Source of the DNA: an uncultured Oscillospiraceae bacterium
GTDB lineage: Bacteria; Bacillota; Clostridia; Oscillospirales; Oscillospiraceae
Assembly: GCA_910585735.1 (NCBI GenBank)
Contig: CAJUEU010000013.1
Coordinates: 1-46,428 of the forward strand
Length of the DNA: 46,428 bases
Direction: 5' to 3'
Under the pieces are notes generated by a model. It was not told the origin of the DNA. It searched no databases and saw nothing but the letters and a program-made list of their open reading frames with translations. Numbering within the stretch: the first letter of the stretch is position 1; every line of letters begins with the position of its first letter. This document shows, one piece after another, positions 7,556 to 16,107 of the stretch. The position numbers and the translations under genes are program-made.

Positions 7556-9563
7556 TCATTCCTTTATCAGCCCAATTTTTTTGTAGTAGTCCTGCTCTAA
7601 GATCAGCCTGGAATACTGAAACCTGTCGTTGACCTCCTCCATGATCTCCAGCGGATAGGTGGGGGAGAGCTCTGCCCCCTCGTCGGGGGTGAAGGTGTCG
7701 CTCTGGGCGTCGTACCGGCCCCGGTCGGTGAGGAAGCTGCGGTCGGAGAAGATCACCAGACCGGGGGCGTCCGAGAGGATGTCCCGTCCCATGAGGAGCC
7801 GGGAATCGTACTCCAGAGCGAAGAGGTTGGAGAGGGTGGGCAGAATGTCCAGGGAGGAGCAGGGCTTGTCTACCACAATGGGTGCTTCCATGCCGCCGCA
7901 CCAGAGGATGAGGGTGCTGTGGTACACGTCAAAGCGCATATCTACCTCGCCGCCGTTCAGCTCGGAGAGCTGTTCCTGGTCCAGGCCGTAGGGGTAGTGG
8001 TCGGCGGAGAGGCAGATCACTGTGTTTTCCAGCTCCCCGGCCTCCTCCAACTGCCGCAAAAGCTCCTCCAGGGCCAGGTCCAGCTCCATCTGGCAGGCCA
8101 GGTAGGCCCGGGGCCCCTCGCTGTAGGGCAGGTGGGAGACCTCCTCCCGGTGCCGGGAGGACATGGTGTTGCCCATGAAGGTGTAGTTGAGGTGGCCGCT
8201 CACCGTCATGTAGTAGGTGTGGAAGGGCTCGCTGCCGATGTACTCCGGCCCTGTGACCTCCATCATCTCCAGGTCGGATTCCGGCCAGACCTTGGCGACC
8301 TGGAGCCCGTTGCCCAGGCCCTTGTAGTCGTAACCCAGGTTGGGGTGCGACCGGTCCCGGTGGTAGTAGCTGTAGGTGTGGTTGTGATAGGCCCGGGTGG
8401 CGTAGCCCTGCCGCCGGAGCTGGTTGCCCATGGCAAAGAACATGGCGTTGTTGGCCGACTTGGCCATGGACCACACTCCCGGCTTGGGGATGAGGGAGGT
8501 GGCGGCGGCGTACTCTCCGTCCAGGGTGGACACCCACCACAGGGGGTTATAGAAATTTTTGAAAACAAACCCTTCATGGGAGAGTTTGTAGAGGGTGGGG
8601 GTGAGCTCCGGGTCCACAGCGAACCGGGAAAATCCCTCGGCGGTGAGCCAGATGAGGTTTTTCCCCGCGAAATAGCCGGTATACGCATTTTGACTGGTGG
8701 GTTCCGCCTGGGCAAAATACTGGTGCATGGTTTTTAAGGTTTTGTTTGTCTCGCCTTCCGCCAGAGCGTCAAAATCAATATCCATCACATTCTTGCCGTA
8801 GACCACCGGGGCGGAGGTGGGCTCCGGGGTGGTCAGAGGTGTGGTTTCCTGAACCTCCGCGGCAGTGGGCTCAGGGTCTGATTCCTGAATGCCCTGGGTA
8901 AGGAGAAGCTGCCTTGCGTCCAGCCGCAGGGTGGTCATCACCCCGAACCGGCCCACGGCAAGCTGGGGAATGAAGTCCTCCCGGTAGAGGTACCGGGGGG
9001 AAAGCACCCCCTGGGTAGCGGAATCCACAGCGGCGGTGCCCACAAAGAAAAAAGCAATGGACGTGAGGAACAGCAGAAGAGCGGCACGCAGGTTCCACCG
9101 TTTTTGGGTGGTGTAGGGCCTGCCGAAAAAAAGCAGCCACAAAAACGGCAGCAGAAGAAGGAGCAGGGGCATCCAGGCGGCCCGGACACCGGCCAAAATG
9201 TCCCGCCAGAACTGGAGCGCCTGCCCCGGCGCCGCCCACCGAATAGAGGACCGCGAAGGTGCGGAAAATGGTGAAATACACGGTCTGAACGCAAAACCAA
9301 AGGGTGATGACAGCGGTGAGAAGCAGGGACCACAGACGGCAGCCCGTTGGGCCCCACAGGGCGCAGAAAAAATCACAAAAAAAGCCCAGTGACACGGAAA
9401 AAAGCCAGATATAAAGAAAAGAGCGGTCGGTTTGAAAGCCGAAGGCCCATATGTAGACCACCAGCTCCTGAAAAAAGATCACAGCGGGAAACCAGACGGG
9501 TTTGATCCAGCTGGCCCAGTCATGGAACCAGGCGGTAAGCCAACGCCCTGTATCAGCTTTCAT
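7556..9563 (-). pseudogene. LTA-synthase-like sulfatase, split by a +1 frameshift
   Basis: Reading from the ATG at 9563, one frame encodes several TM segments to about 9228; the rest of the same protein (two more TMs, then an alkaline-phosphatase/sulfatase domain) continues in another frame to 7556. The join lies at a run of four C (9224-9227); removing one base gives a continuous protein of about 668 aa with five TMs and an outer-face catalytic domain, the architecture of LtaS. Metal/nucleophile motifs are present ('LTAEGFS', 'STLDGEY' with the likely Thr, 'SADHYPYG'). Family members transfer glycerol-phosphate or phosphoethanolamine-type groups; the substrate here is unknown. Either a real inactivating or phase-variable change or a sequencing error. 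Confidence 0.78.
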
Positions 9564-9599
9564 GCTCTATCCCATCTCTCTTTCCAACGAGAAAAAGAT

Positions 9600-9618
9600 T
9601 TGGCGGAAATTTCGCCAA
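9600..9618. promoter_or_regulatory. palindrome between divergent cell-envelope genes
   Basis: TTGGCG (9600-9605) and CGCCAA (9613-9618) flank a self-complementary AAATTT core, 36 nt from the sulfatase start and about 100 nt from the carboxypeptidase start. It could be an operator for either gene. Confidence 0.35.
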
Positions 9619-9720
9619 CTTTTACATTATAACAAAAGCCGTCCGATTTGTATAGAAGCATTTTCTCCTTCACATCCTTTGGAATAGATGCGGAAGAAAC
9701 ATCGTAGGGAGGAATCATTT

Positions 9721-10863
9721 GTGAAAAAATTATGCGCGGCGGCCCTGGGGGCCGCCCTGCTCCTGGGGGCCGCGGCCCCTTCTGTCCGGGCGGCGGGAGA
9801 GCCTGAGACTGCCGCCAAGGCCGTCCTTCTCATGGAGAAGGAGACCGGGGAGATCCTGTATGAAAAAGCGTCCCACGACAAGCTGGAGCCGGCCAGCGTC
9901 ACCAAGATCATGACCCTTCTGCTGGTGATGGAGGCCCTGGACAGCGGGGCTTTTACCCTGGAGAGTACGGTCCAGGTCTCGGCCCGGGCGGCCTCCATGG
10001 GAGGAAGTCAGGTCTATCTGAAGGAGGGGGAGGTCATGAGTGTCCACGACCTTCTCAAGGCGGTGGCCGTGGCTTCGGGTAACGATGCCTCGGTGGCGCT
10101 GGCCGAGTTCTTGGCCGGGAGCGAGAGCGCCTTTGTGGAGCGGATGAACCAGCGTGCCAACGAGCTGGGCATGGCCGACACCACCTTTATGAACTGCACC
10201 GGCCTGCCCGCTCCGGGGCACCTTACCTCAGCCCACGACATTGCCCTTATGAGCCGGGAGCTTATTCTGAACCACCCCAAGATCCGGGAGTACTCCACCA
10301 TCTGGATGGATTCCCTCCGGGAGGGGGCCTTCCAGCTGGCCAACACAAACAAGCTGGTGCGGTTTTACGAGGGCTGCACCGGCCTGAAAACCGGCTCCAC
10401 CGACGCTGCGGGCTTCTGCGTATCGGCGACCGCCGAGCGGGACGGTATGGAGCTCATCGCCGTGGTGCTGGGCTGTCCCGATAAGGATGCCCGAAGCCGG
10501 GACGCCCAGGCTCTTTTGAACTTCGGCTTTGCCACGTATACCGTGATGGATGTGAACCCGGCCCAGGCGCTCCCCCCGGTGAACGTGCTTCTGGGAGAGA
10601 GTGAGACCGTCCAGCCTGTTCTCTCGGGAAAAAGCCGGGTGCTGGTGGAGAAAACCAAGGTGAACCAGGTGGAGACCTCCATTGCCCTTTGCTCTGATGT
10701 GGAGGCCCCGGTGGAGCAGGGCCAAAAGCTGGGTGAGATGACGGTCACCGTAGCCGGCCAGGTGGTGGAGACCATCCCCATCGTGGCGGCCAATGAAGTC
10801 CCCCGGCTCACCGTTTTGGGGATCTTCCAGGAGCTCTTTGAGCGGCTTTTTATGGCAAGGTAA
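9721..10863 (+). CDS. dacF: D-alanyl-D-alanine carboxypeptidase (penicillin-binding protein 5/6 type)
   Basis: 380 aa from the GTG at 9721, chosen because AGGGAGG (9706-9712) is 8 nt upstream and a signal peptide then starts at residue 1; an ATG at 9688 has no ribosome-binding site. Serine peptidase family S11: SVTK (Ser59-Lys62), SGN (119-121) and KTG (223-225). A beta-sandwich C-terminal domain and a terminal amphipathic stretch ('FQELFERLFMAR') anchor it to the membrane. It trims the terminal D-Ala from peptidoglycan stem peptides. A second copy lies at 35714-37081. Confidence 0.92.
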   Translation: MKKLCAAALGAALLLGAAAPSVRAAGEPETAAKAVLLMEKETGEILYEKASHDKLEPASVTKIMTLLLVMEALDSGAFTLESTVQVSARAASMGGSQVYLKEGEVMSVHDLLKAVAVASGNDASVALAEFLAGSESAFVERMNQRANELGMADTTFMNCTGLPAPGHLTSAHDIALMSRELILNHPKIREYSTIWMDSLREGAFQLANTNKLVRFYEGCTGLKTGSTDAAGFCVSATAERDGMELIAVVLGCPDKDARSRDAQALLNFGFATYTVMDVNPAQALPPVNVLLGESETVQPVLSGKSRVLVEKTKVNQVETSIALCSDVEAPVEQGQKLGEMTVTVAGQVVETIPIVAANEVPRLTVLGIFQELFERLFMAR

Positions 10864-10877
10864 GAGCAACGTAAAAA

Positions 10878-10917
10878 AGATTTGGCCCCGCTTCTTTTTG
10901 GAAGCGGGGCCAAATCT
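10878..10917. terminator. terminator between convergent genes
   Basis: A 17-bp perfect stem (10878-10894 / 10901-10917) with a 6-nt loop; an A6 run on its left side makes a T-tract for the minus-strand flavoprotein message. Confidence 0.88.
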
Positions 10918-10948
10918 GTAAAAAGCTTTGTAGGGATACGTAAAAAAT

Positions 10949-12664
10949 TTAGGCGCCCAAAGCGCTTTTCGCGGCTACATAGGCCATGACGCAGCCTTGG
11001 GAAATACAGGCGCCTCCGGCCCAATAACCGGCCACGCCGGTGGAGCAGTTGCCCACAGCGTAGAGGCCGGGGATCTTCTTTCCGTCCTGGTCGACCACCT
11101 GGGAATCCCCGTCCACCTGCAATCCGCCCCGGGTGTTCATGCTGCCGGGTACATAGCGGACGCAGTAGAAGGGGCCTTGCTCCACGGGCTTGAGGATAGA
11201 GCTCAGGGAGTCAAATTCGGACAGGTCCACGTCAGGCAGAGCCAGCCGCGCATTGGAGAGGAAGGTGTCGTACGCGTCCTGACTTTCACCCCGATGCCAG
11301 TCGGGATCAATGCCCAACCTGGCGTTGGCGTTGAACCGCTCCATCTCCCTCAAAAGGCCCTCCTTGTCGATCCCCATGCCGTCAGCAAGCTCTTCCAGAG
11401 TGTCAAACTTGAAGACATGGGCCGGCAGATCGCCAGCAGCGGGGACATAACCGGGCAGCATAAAGCGGGAGGCATACTGGGCATCGCAGATGAAAAAGCC
11501 GGGAATATTTTCATAGCCCATAGTACCAGTGTCATAAGCGTTGAAGGACCGGGCCACAAGGTCATATTCCCGGGTCTCATTGCCAAAGCGTTTACCCTTG
11601 CTGTTGACCAGTACCGAATAGGGCAGGCTGAGAAACTGGCAGTAGTCGGCATTGGCGGGAGATTGTTCCATAATGGAGTAATCTGTGGCATCCTCTTTTT
11701 TCCAATCGGGATTCGGATAGGAGAAGGGAAGCCCCATGACCCGATCCATCAGGGCCAGCTGTGCCCCGATCTTGGCACCCATACGCTGGGAGTCGCCGGT
11801 GTTGTTCCGGCAGGCCACCGAGCGGAAGATGGGAGTGGGCAGATATTGCTTACGCATCTTCTCATTGAAGTCAAAGCCGCCGGTACCCAGGATCACGCCC
11901 TTATTGGCCTTGATGGCCAAACGTTTGCCTTCCTGGACGGCATAGATCCCGATAACAGCGCCCTGCTTGTCGAGGATAAGCTCCTCTCCCGCGGTTCCCA
12001 TCATCAAGGTGATGGAATCGTGGCTGTCGATATAATTGCGGAAGGCCTGCCACTGGGGGGAAGCCATGAGCATATTTCCTTCGGCGTCAAAGGGCCATGC
12101 GGAGCCGCGGCCATAGATCTTTCCGTTGGGATATTCCTCGTAATAGGTGCCGTGGGCGCCGCTGATGTGGCCGAATTTGCTCCAGCCCATGGTGGCGGTG
12201 AGCCAGCGGGCAAACTCTTCGGCGGTGTCCAGAAAGGTGACCATGGGCCCCTCCTCCATGCGGCCCTCGCCCACCGCTTTCATGTAAGCCAGACAGGCCT
12301 CCCGGCTATCGCCGTTGTTTTCTCCGGCGAAGTCGGTAAGGAAACCGGGGAGAGCATAGCCGCCGCCTGAGGTGACAGAAGTGCCGCCGAAAAAGTTTTG
12401 ATCCTTTTCCAGAACGATCACCGACTTGGCCCCCAGCTCATTGGCCGCCAAAGCGGCTGTGATGACGGTGCCGGTGCCCACCACCACGATATCAGCCTCG
12501 TGGTCCCAAGAGAGGGCGGAGGCTTGGGAAGGAACGGGGTCCTGAGAAGGAGTAGGGGAGGGGCCGCCCTTACTGGAGCAGGACGAGAGCAGAGGCAGAG
12601 CCGAAAGGCTGACAGCGCCTGCCGCAGCCCCCTTCAGAAAGTCGCGTCTGGTCAGTTTTTTCAT
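10949..12664 (-). CDS. Tat-exported FAD-dependent reductase lipoprotein (fumarate/urocanate reductase-like)
   Basis: 571 aa. The N-terminus has a twin-arginine motif (R6-R7-D-F-L-K) and a lipobox ending at Cys29, so it should fold with FAD inside and be anchored outside the membrane. FAD_binding_2 features: a dinucleotide motif VVGTGT (63-66; the third Gly is replaced by Ile68), 'GTGGFDFN', 'NNTGDSQRMG', and a C-terminal 'GLYAVGNCSTG' loop. No heme or FMN-binding domain is fused. Relatives reduce fumarate, urocanate or other enoates as electron acceptors, or act on 3-ketosteroids; the substrate is unknown. The divergent PadR gene and a dyad over its promoter suggest substrate-induced expression. 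AGGAGG precedes the start. Confidence 0.85.
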   Translation of the reverse strand: MKKLTRRDFLKGAAAGAVSLSALPLLSSCSSKGGPSPTPSQDPVPSQASALSWDHEADIVVVGTGTVITAALAANELGAKSVIVLEKDQNFFGGTSVTSGGGYALPGFLTDFAGENNGDSREACLAYMKAVGEGRMEEGPMVTFLDTAEEFARWLTATMGWSKFGHISGAHGTYYEEYPNGKIYGRGSAWPFDAEGNMLMASPQWQAFRNYIDSHDSITLMMGTAGEELILDKQGAVIGIYAVQEGKRLAIKANKGVILGTGGFDFNEKMRKQYLPTPIFRSVACRNNTGDSQRMGAKIGAQLALMDRVMGLPFSYPNPDWKKEDATDYSIMEQSPANADYCQFLSLPYSVLVNSKGKRFGNETREYDLVARSFNAYDTGTMGYENIPGFFICDAQYASRFMLPGYVPAAGDLPAHVFKFDTLEELADGMGIDKEGLLREMERFNANARLGIDPDWHRGESQDAYDTFLSNARLALPDVDLSEFDSLSSILKPVEQGPFYCVRYVPGSMNTRGGLQVDGDSQVVDQDGKKIPGLYAVGNCSTGVAGYWAGGACISQGCVMAYVAAKSALGA

Positions 12665-12683
12665 GTTGTTACCTCCTAAAAGA

Positions 12684-12721
12684 TATATGTCGTATAATTT
12701 ATATATCGTAAACTACATATA
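12684..12721. promoter_or_regulatory. candidate PadR operator
   Basis: TATATGT (12684-12690) and ACATATA (12715-12721) form an inverted repeat covering the predicted start of the flavoprotein transcript, with an AT-rich dyad between them. Position and symmetry suit a PadR-family repressor site. Confidence 0.45.
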
Positions 12722-12722
12722 A

Positions 12723-12751
12723 ATCATACGGCATTGACTTGAAATTGTCAA
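12723..12751 (-). promoter_or_regulatory. sigma-A promoter for the Tat flavoprotein
   Basis: Minus-strand TTGACA (12751-12746), 17-bp spacer, TATGAT (12728-12723). A second small dyad, TTGAC-N8-GTCAA (12735-12751), covers the -35 region. Confidence 0.75.
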
Positions 12752-12857
12752 GACTATTTTGGAAGAATAAGAACTTTTCCGATTTTTGGATGACAAATAG
12801 GGAGAAAAGTGATAAACTGATTCATATGACATGTGGTGAATGGGGAGGAGGGAAGAG

Positions 12858-13427
12858 ATGAAATACGACCTTACGATACTTTGTAATTTAATGAAGCGGC
12901 CCATGTATGGCTACGAGTTGAAAAAGGTGATCGAGAGGACTCTGGTGACCTGTGACACCACAGGGACCGGGTTCAGCAGTTCTATGATCTATCCCTCTTT
13001 GGCGCAATTTGAGCAGCAGGGGTACATTAAAAAAGAGGTCCAGCTTCAGGCCGGGAAGCCCAATCGGAATACTTATGAGATGACCGAGGCTGGCCGGCAG
13101 TTTTTCTATGATTTTGTGAATGACATTACCTCCAAGACCGTTCATGACCGGGAGCTGTTTTATTACCGCCTGACCTGTTTTGAATACTTGACAGAGAGGA
13201 GCCGGAAAAAACTGCTTTCGGGGAGGCGGAAATACCTGGAGGAGGGGCTTTTCTACTTGCAGGGGGAGGAAGAGGACGGAAAGGATCCCTGCAGAGAGGA
13301 TCTGCGGGAGTTTACCCGGGCTCTTGCAGAGTTGGAGCTTCGGCACATTGCTTTTTTTGAGGATCATATCGCTGCCCCGTGCGTTGTTCCGATAGAGGCG
13401 CGGAATCGTATTGACGCAGTTTCCTGA
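12858..13427 (+). CDS. PadR-family transcriptional regulator
   Basis: 189 aa from the ATG at 12858, preceded by GGAGGAGG; an in-frame ATG at 12840 lies upstream of that site. The N-terminus is the PadR winged helix ('ILCNLMKRPMYGYELKKVIE…SMIYPSLAQFEQQGYIKKE'), followed by a helical dimerisation domain (Vir_act_alpha_C-like). PadR proteins are repressors released by small ligands, classically phenolic acids. It is divergent from the Tat flavoprotein with about 190 bp between them, so the natural prediction is repression of that gene and of itself. The ligand is unknown. Confidence 0.88.
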   Translation: MKYDLTILCNLMKRPMYGYELKKVIERTLVTCDTTGTGFSSSMIYPSLAQFEQQGYIKKEVQLQAGKPNRNTYEMTEAGRQFFYDFVNDITSKTVHDRELFYYRLTCFEYLTERSRKKLLSGRRKYLEEGLFYLQGEEEDGKDPCREDLREFTRALAELELRHIAFFEDHIAAPCVVPIEARNRIDAVS

Positions 13428-13433
13428 AGAAAT

Positions 13434-13469
13434 AAAAGCCACTCTCCCGGAATGGGGAGAGTGGCTTTT
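13434..13469 (+). terminator. terminator after the PadR gene
   Basis: A 15-bp stem (AAAAGCCACTCTCCC and complement) with flanking A and T runs; it can serve both the PadR message and the converging antiporter message. Confidence 0.88.
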
Positions 13470-13483
13470 GGTTTATTATAGGC

Positions 13484-14443
13484 TCATAGCACAAACTGCA
13501 GGACGCAGAAGGCGGCGTAGACGCACAGCAGAGTGATTCCCTGCCAACGGGAGAGCTTGCCCTTGAGAAGGGCGGGCAGGGTGAGCAGGCACATGACGGC
13601 GATCATTACAGGCATATCCAGCACCAGGGAGGCGTTGATACCGGCGATGGTCTTGCTCTCAGGGAGGGAGAAGGGGGAGAGGAGCACCGATACGCCGCTC
13701 ACCAAGACCAAATTGAAGAGATTGGCCCCGATGATGTTTCCCAGGGAGAGGGCGCTGTGGCCCTTCAGGAGGGAGGTGACGGCGGTGACCAGCTCGGGGA
13801 GGGAGGTGCCCAGGGCCACGAAGGTGAGAGCGATGACACTTTCCGGGACCCCCAGCCCCTGGGCGATCAAAATGCCGTTGTCCACCAGAAGATTGGCGCC
13901 CAGGGCGATGAAAACGGCGCCCACGGCCAGGAAAAGCAGGGATTTGCCCAGGGGCTTGACCTCCTCGGAACTCTCCGTGGTGGGGGAGGTTTTTTTCCGG
14001 CCCTGGTTGATGGTAAAAATCATATAAAGAACAAAGACCGATACCAAAATGACCCCGGCGACACGGGAAAAGCCACCCAGCACATAGGCGTTAAAAAGGT
14101 AGTAGGCCGCGGCGGCGAAGAAGAAAAGCACAGGCGAGAGAAGACTCTTGCGGTCCACTTTGCTGGGCTTAATGGCCACGGTCAAAGCGGCAATGAGGGC
14201 GGTGTTGCAGATGATGGAGCCGATGGCGTTTCCATAGGCGATCTCTCCATGGCCCTGAAGGGCCGAGGTGGCCGACACCATCACCTCGGGGAGGGTAGTG
14301 CCGATGGAGACCACCGTGGCGCCGATGATGAGCTCAGGGACTCCAAACCGATGGGCGACACCTACCGAGCCGTCCACAAACCAGTCCCCTCCCTTGATAA
14401 GGAGTATAAGTCCCAGGCAAAACAAAAGTACAGCGGTGAGCAT
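13484..14443 (-). CDS. calcium/sodium antiporter (CaCA family, YrbG-like)
   Basis: 319 aa from the ATG at 14443 (AAGGAG upstream); a longer frame reaching 14494 lacks a better site. About ten TM segments in two inverted halves, each with an alpha-repeat: 'GATVVSIGTTLPEVMVS' and 'LTFVALGTSLPELVTAV', whose acidic residues bind the cation. It exchanges Ca2+ (or another divalent cation) for Na+ or H+ at the membrane. It lies beside the Mn exporter gene, but each appears to have its own start region, and no shared operon is needed. Confidence 0.9.
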   Translation of the reverse strand: MLTAVLLFCLGLILLIKGGDWFVDGSVGVAHRFGVPELIIGATVVSIGTTLPEVMVSATSALQGHGEIAYGNAIGSIICNTALIAALTVAIKPSKVDRKSLLSPVLFFFAAAAYYLFNAYVLGGFSRVAGVILVSVFVLYMIFTINQGRKKTSPTTESSEEVKPLGKSLLFLAVGAVFIALGANLLVDNGILIAQGLGVPESVIALTFVALGTSLPELVTAVTSLLKGHSALSLGNIIGANLFNLVLVSGVSVLLSPFSLPESKTIAGINASLVLDMPVMIAVMCLLTLPALLKGKLSRWQGITLLCVYAAFCVLQFVL

Positions 14444-14523
14444 AGTGAATTTCTCCTTTTCTTTGGTATTTCTATTTTGTATGTGAGCCTGCAAAAAAGA
14501 ACGGGGCGGCCGGGGCGGGAGGC

Positions 14524-15114
14524 TCAGAAAAATCCGATCCCGCCGAGGAAGGTCCTAAGCCCAATGGCAATCAGAATGACCCCACCCAGAATGGAGGCTC
14601 CACGGGAGAGGCGGGTGCCGAAGGTCTTGCCCAGCCGAAGGCCCATAAGGCAGATCAGGAAGGTGACGGCGGCGATGAGGAGGGCGGCGGAAAGAGCCAT
14701 GGGAAAGGAATACTCCACGATGGTGAAGCCCACGCTGAGGGCGTCGATGGAGGTGGCCACCCCCTGGAGAAGAAGTCCGCCAAGGCCTACGGCGGTGGCC
14801 GGCTCTTCATCATCCCCGGTGCGCAGCCCCTCGACGAGCATTTTTCCGCCGATGAAAGAGAGAAGGAGAAGGGCGGTCCAGGGGATGAAGGGCTGGACCG
14901 CGGCAAAGGCCTGGGCGACCGTGTGGACACAGAACCAGCCCACAAGAGGCATCAAGGCCTGAAAGCCGCCAAATACTCCGGCGATGGTCCCCATACGAAG
15001 TTTTCCCATGTGGGGGTCCCGTAAACCGTTGGCAAGAGATACCGAGAAGGCATCCATGGCCAGGCCAACGCCCAAAAGGATACTGCTGAGCACAAAATCT
15101 ATAGGTTCCGGCAT
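14524..15114 (-). CDS. mntP: manganese efflux pump MntP
   Basis: 196 aa from the ATG at 15114, with GGAGG upstream. Six TM helices in two repeats, with the family's 'LGVGLAMDAFSVSLANG' and 'GVATSIDALSVG' motifs, whose Asp residues are required for Mn2+ export. The 5' leader contains a yybP-ykoY-type Mn2+ riboswitch and an intrinsic terminator, so expression should rise when cytosolic Mn2+ is high. Confidence 0.93.
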   Translation of the reverse strand: MPEPIDFVLSSILLGVGLAMDAFSVSLANGLRDPHMGKLRMGTIAGVFGGFQALMPLVGWFCVHTVAQAFAAVQPFIPWTALLLLSFIGGKMLVEGLRTGDDEEPATAVGLGGLLLQGVATSIDALSVGFTIVEYSFPMALSAALLIAAVTFLICLMGLRLGKTFGTRLSRGASILGGVILIAIGLRTFLGGIGFF

Positions 15115-15143
15115 ATTGGCATTCCTCCATGACTTTTTTGAGC

Positions 15144-15186
15144 GAAAAAAGCTCCGATATAACACTATGGCGTTATATCGGAGCTC
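15144..15186 (-). terminator. expression-platform terminator of the Mn riboswitch
   Basis: A 14-bp stem (15150-15163 / 15172-15185) followed on the minus strand by T6, placed between the aptamer and mntP. It should form when Mn2+ is low. Confidence 0.88.
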
Positions 15187-15189
15187 TAT

Positions 15190-15345
15190 GACAAAAAAAG
15201 AGACTCCATGCGCCATGGTATTGGCACATGAGTCTCGCAATCAAAAGCAAGCCAGGTCTGAAAAGACCGGGAATGTTGACTTGCTGCGGTTTCCCGCTTG
15301 CTACTCCCCCATGAGGAACGTTTCGGCTCTTTGGAGCATACCCGT
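15190..15345 (-). promoter_or_regulatory. yybP-ykoY manganese riboswitch
   Basis: The minus strand holds the signature GGGGGAGTAGC, then GTCAACAT, a GC-rich arm with GGTCT/AGACC, and a closing GAGACT…AGTCTC hairpin. This order matches the yybP-ykoY aptamer, and it precedes an MntP gene, the classical target. The 5' boundary is approximate; an extra TTTCGGCT/AGCCGAAA stem (15323-15360) lies at the very start of the leader. Confidence 0.85.
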
Positions 15346-15368
15346 CCTTGTCAGCCGAAACTAAAGGG

Positions 15369-15397
15369 ACTATAGCACAACGGGGCGCCGCTGTCAA
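15369..15397 (-). promoter_or_regulatory. sigma-A promoter for the mntP leader
   Basis: Minus-strand TTGACA (15397-15392), 17-bp spacer, TATAGT (15374-15369). It gives a leader of about 250 nt. From here to the promoter at 15535 I see no gene. Confidence 0.8.
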
Positions 15398-15534
15398 CCC
15401 CAAAGAGGATCATTTAGGGATATTTTGGCTGTTGCCCGTCAAGATGCACAAAAAGGAGGGCAAAAATTTGTGGGGAATGACGAAGCGTTTTGAAAGAAAA
15501 AAGTGAAAATGTAACTGATTTTGTAACCATCATA

Positions 15535-15543
15535 TGGTATAAT
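15535..15543 (+). promoter_or_regulatory. extended -10 promoter
   Basis: TGG-TATAAT, with only a weak -35, about 105 nt upstream of the small unknown gene at 15648. Confidence 0.5.
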
Positions 15544-15647
15544 TACCCTACAACAATGATAGAGTCGTTTTGGCTGTGTATACCGCAATGGAGCTTGAGA
15601 GCCGTGGCAGAACACCATCAAAGGAAGAGGGAAAAAGAGGGGCCGCC

Positions 15648-16061
15648 ATGCAGGAGAGAGTATGGGGCAACGAATACCGAACAACTATGATCTGTGTGGA
15701 CTCATACCAGGATAAGGTTCCCGTAGGCCATTTTCATAATTCCGCCCTTCAGGGGGCCGTTCCCTTCCATAGCTTGAGTGAGCTGCTGATCAAGATGGAG
15801 GATATGCTGGATGAGTTTCAGCTTCCCCAGTCCTTCACGGTGACACGGTCTTTCGCACCTCAGGCCGAGGTAGTCAAGGAATATGATCCTGAGGTGGGGA
15901 ACCGGGGCGGTAAGCTGTGCACCTTCTCGGTTCGGATCATGTTCCGGCAGAATGCCAGTTGGCAGGGCTCCGTGACCTGGCTGGAGGGCAAGCGGGAGGA
16001 GAGCTTCCGCAGCGTGCTGGAGCTGCTCCTGCTTATGGACAGCGCCTTGGAAAACGCCTGA
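15648..16061 (+). CDS. conserved-looking small soluble protein of unknown function
   Basis: 137 aa from the ATG at 15648, preceded by AGAGGGG; an upstream in-frame ATG (15570) has no ribosome-binding site. No signal peptide or TM segment. Features: an N-terminal beta-rich part ('YRTTMICVDSYQDKVPVGHFHN'), an acidic middle helix ('LSELLIKMEDMLDEF') and a C-terminal 'VTWLEGKREESFRSVLELLLLMDSAL' helix. I do not recognise the family. It is monocistronic, with its own promoter and terminator. Confidence 0.7.
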   Translation: MQERVWGNEYRTTMICVDSYQDKVPVGHFHNSALQGAVPFHSLSELLIKMEDMLDEFQLPQSFTVTRSFAPQAEVVKEYDPEVGNRGGKLCTFSVRIMFRQNASWQGSVTWLEGKREESFRSVLELLLLMDSALENA

Positions 16062-16073
16062 TGAAAAATTGAG

Positions 16074-16107
16074 GAGCTCCCACCTGATTCAGGTGGGAGC
16101 TCTTTTT
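16074..16107 (+). terminator. terminator after the small unknown gene
   Basis: A 13-bp stem (16074-16086 / 16090-16102) and T5. The stop codon of the converging flippase gene lies inside it. Confidence 0.88.

Noticed and set aside
10997..12370. 457-codon plus-strand ORF opposite the Tat flavoprotein
   Set aside because: Antisense shadow; the opposite strand has a Tat signal, FAD motifs and a good promoter.
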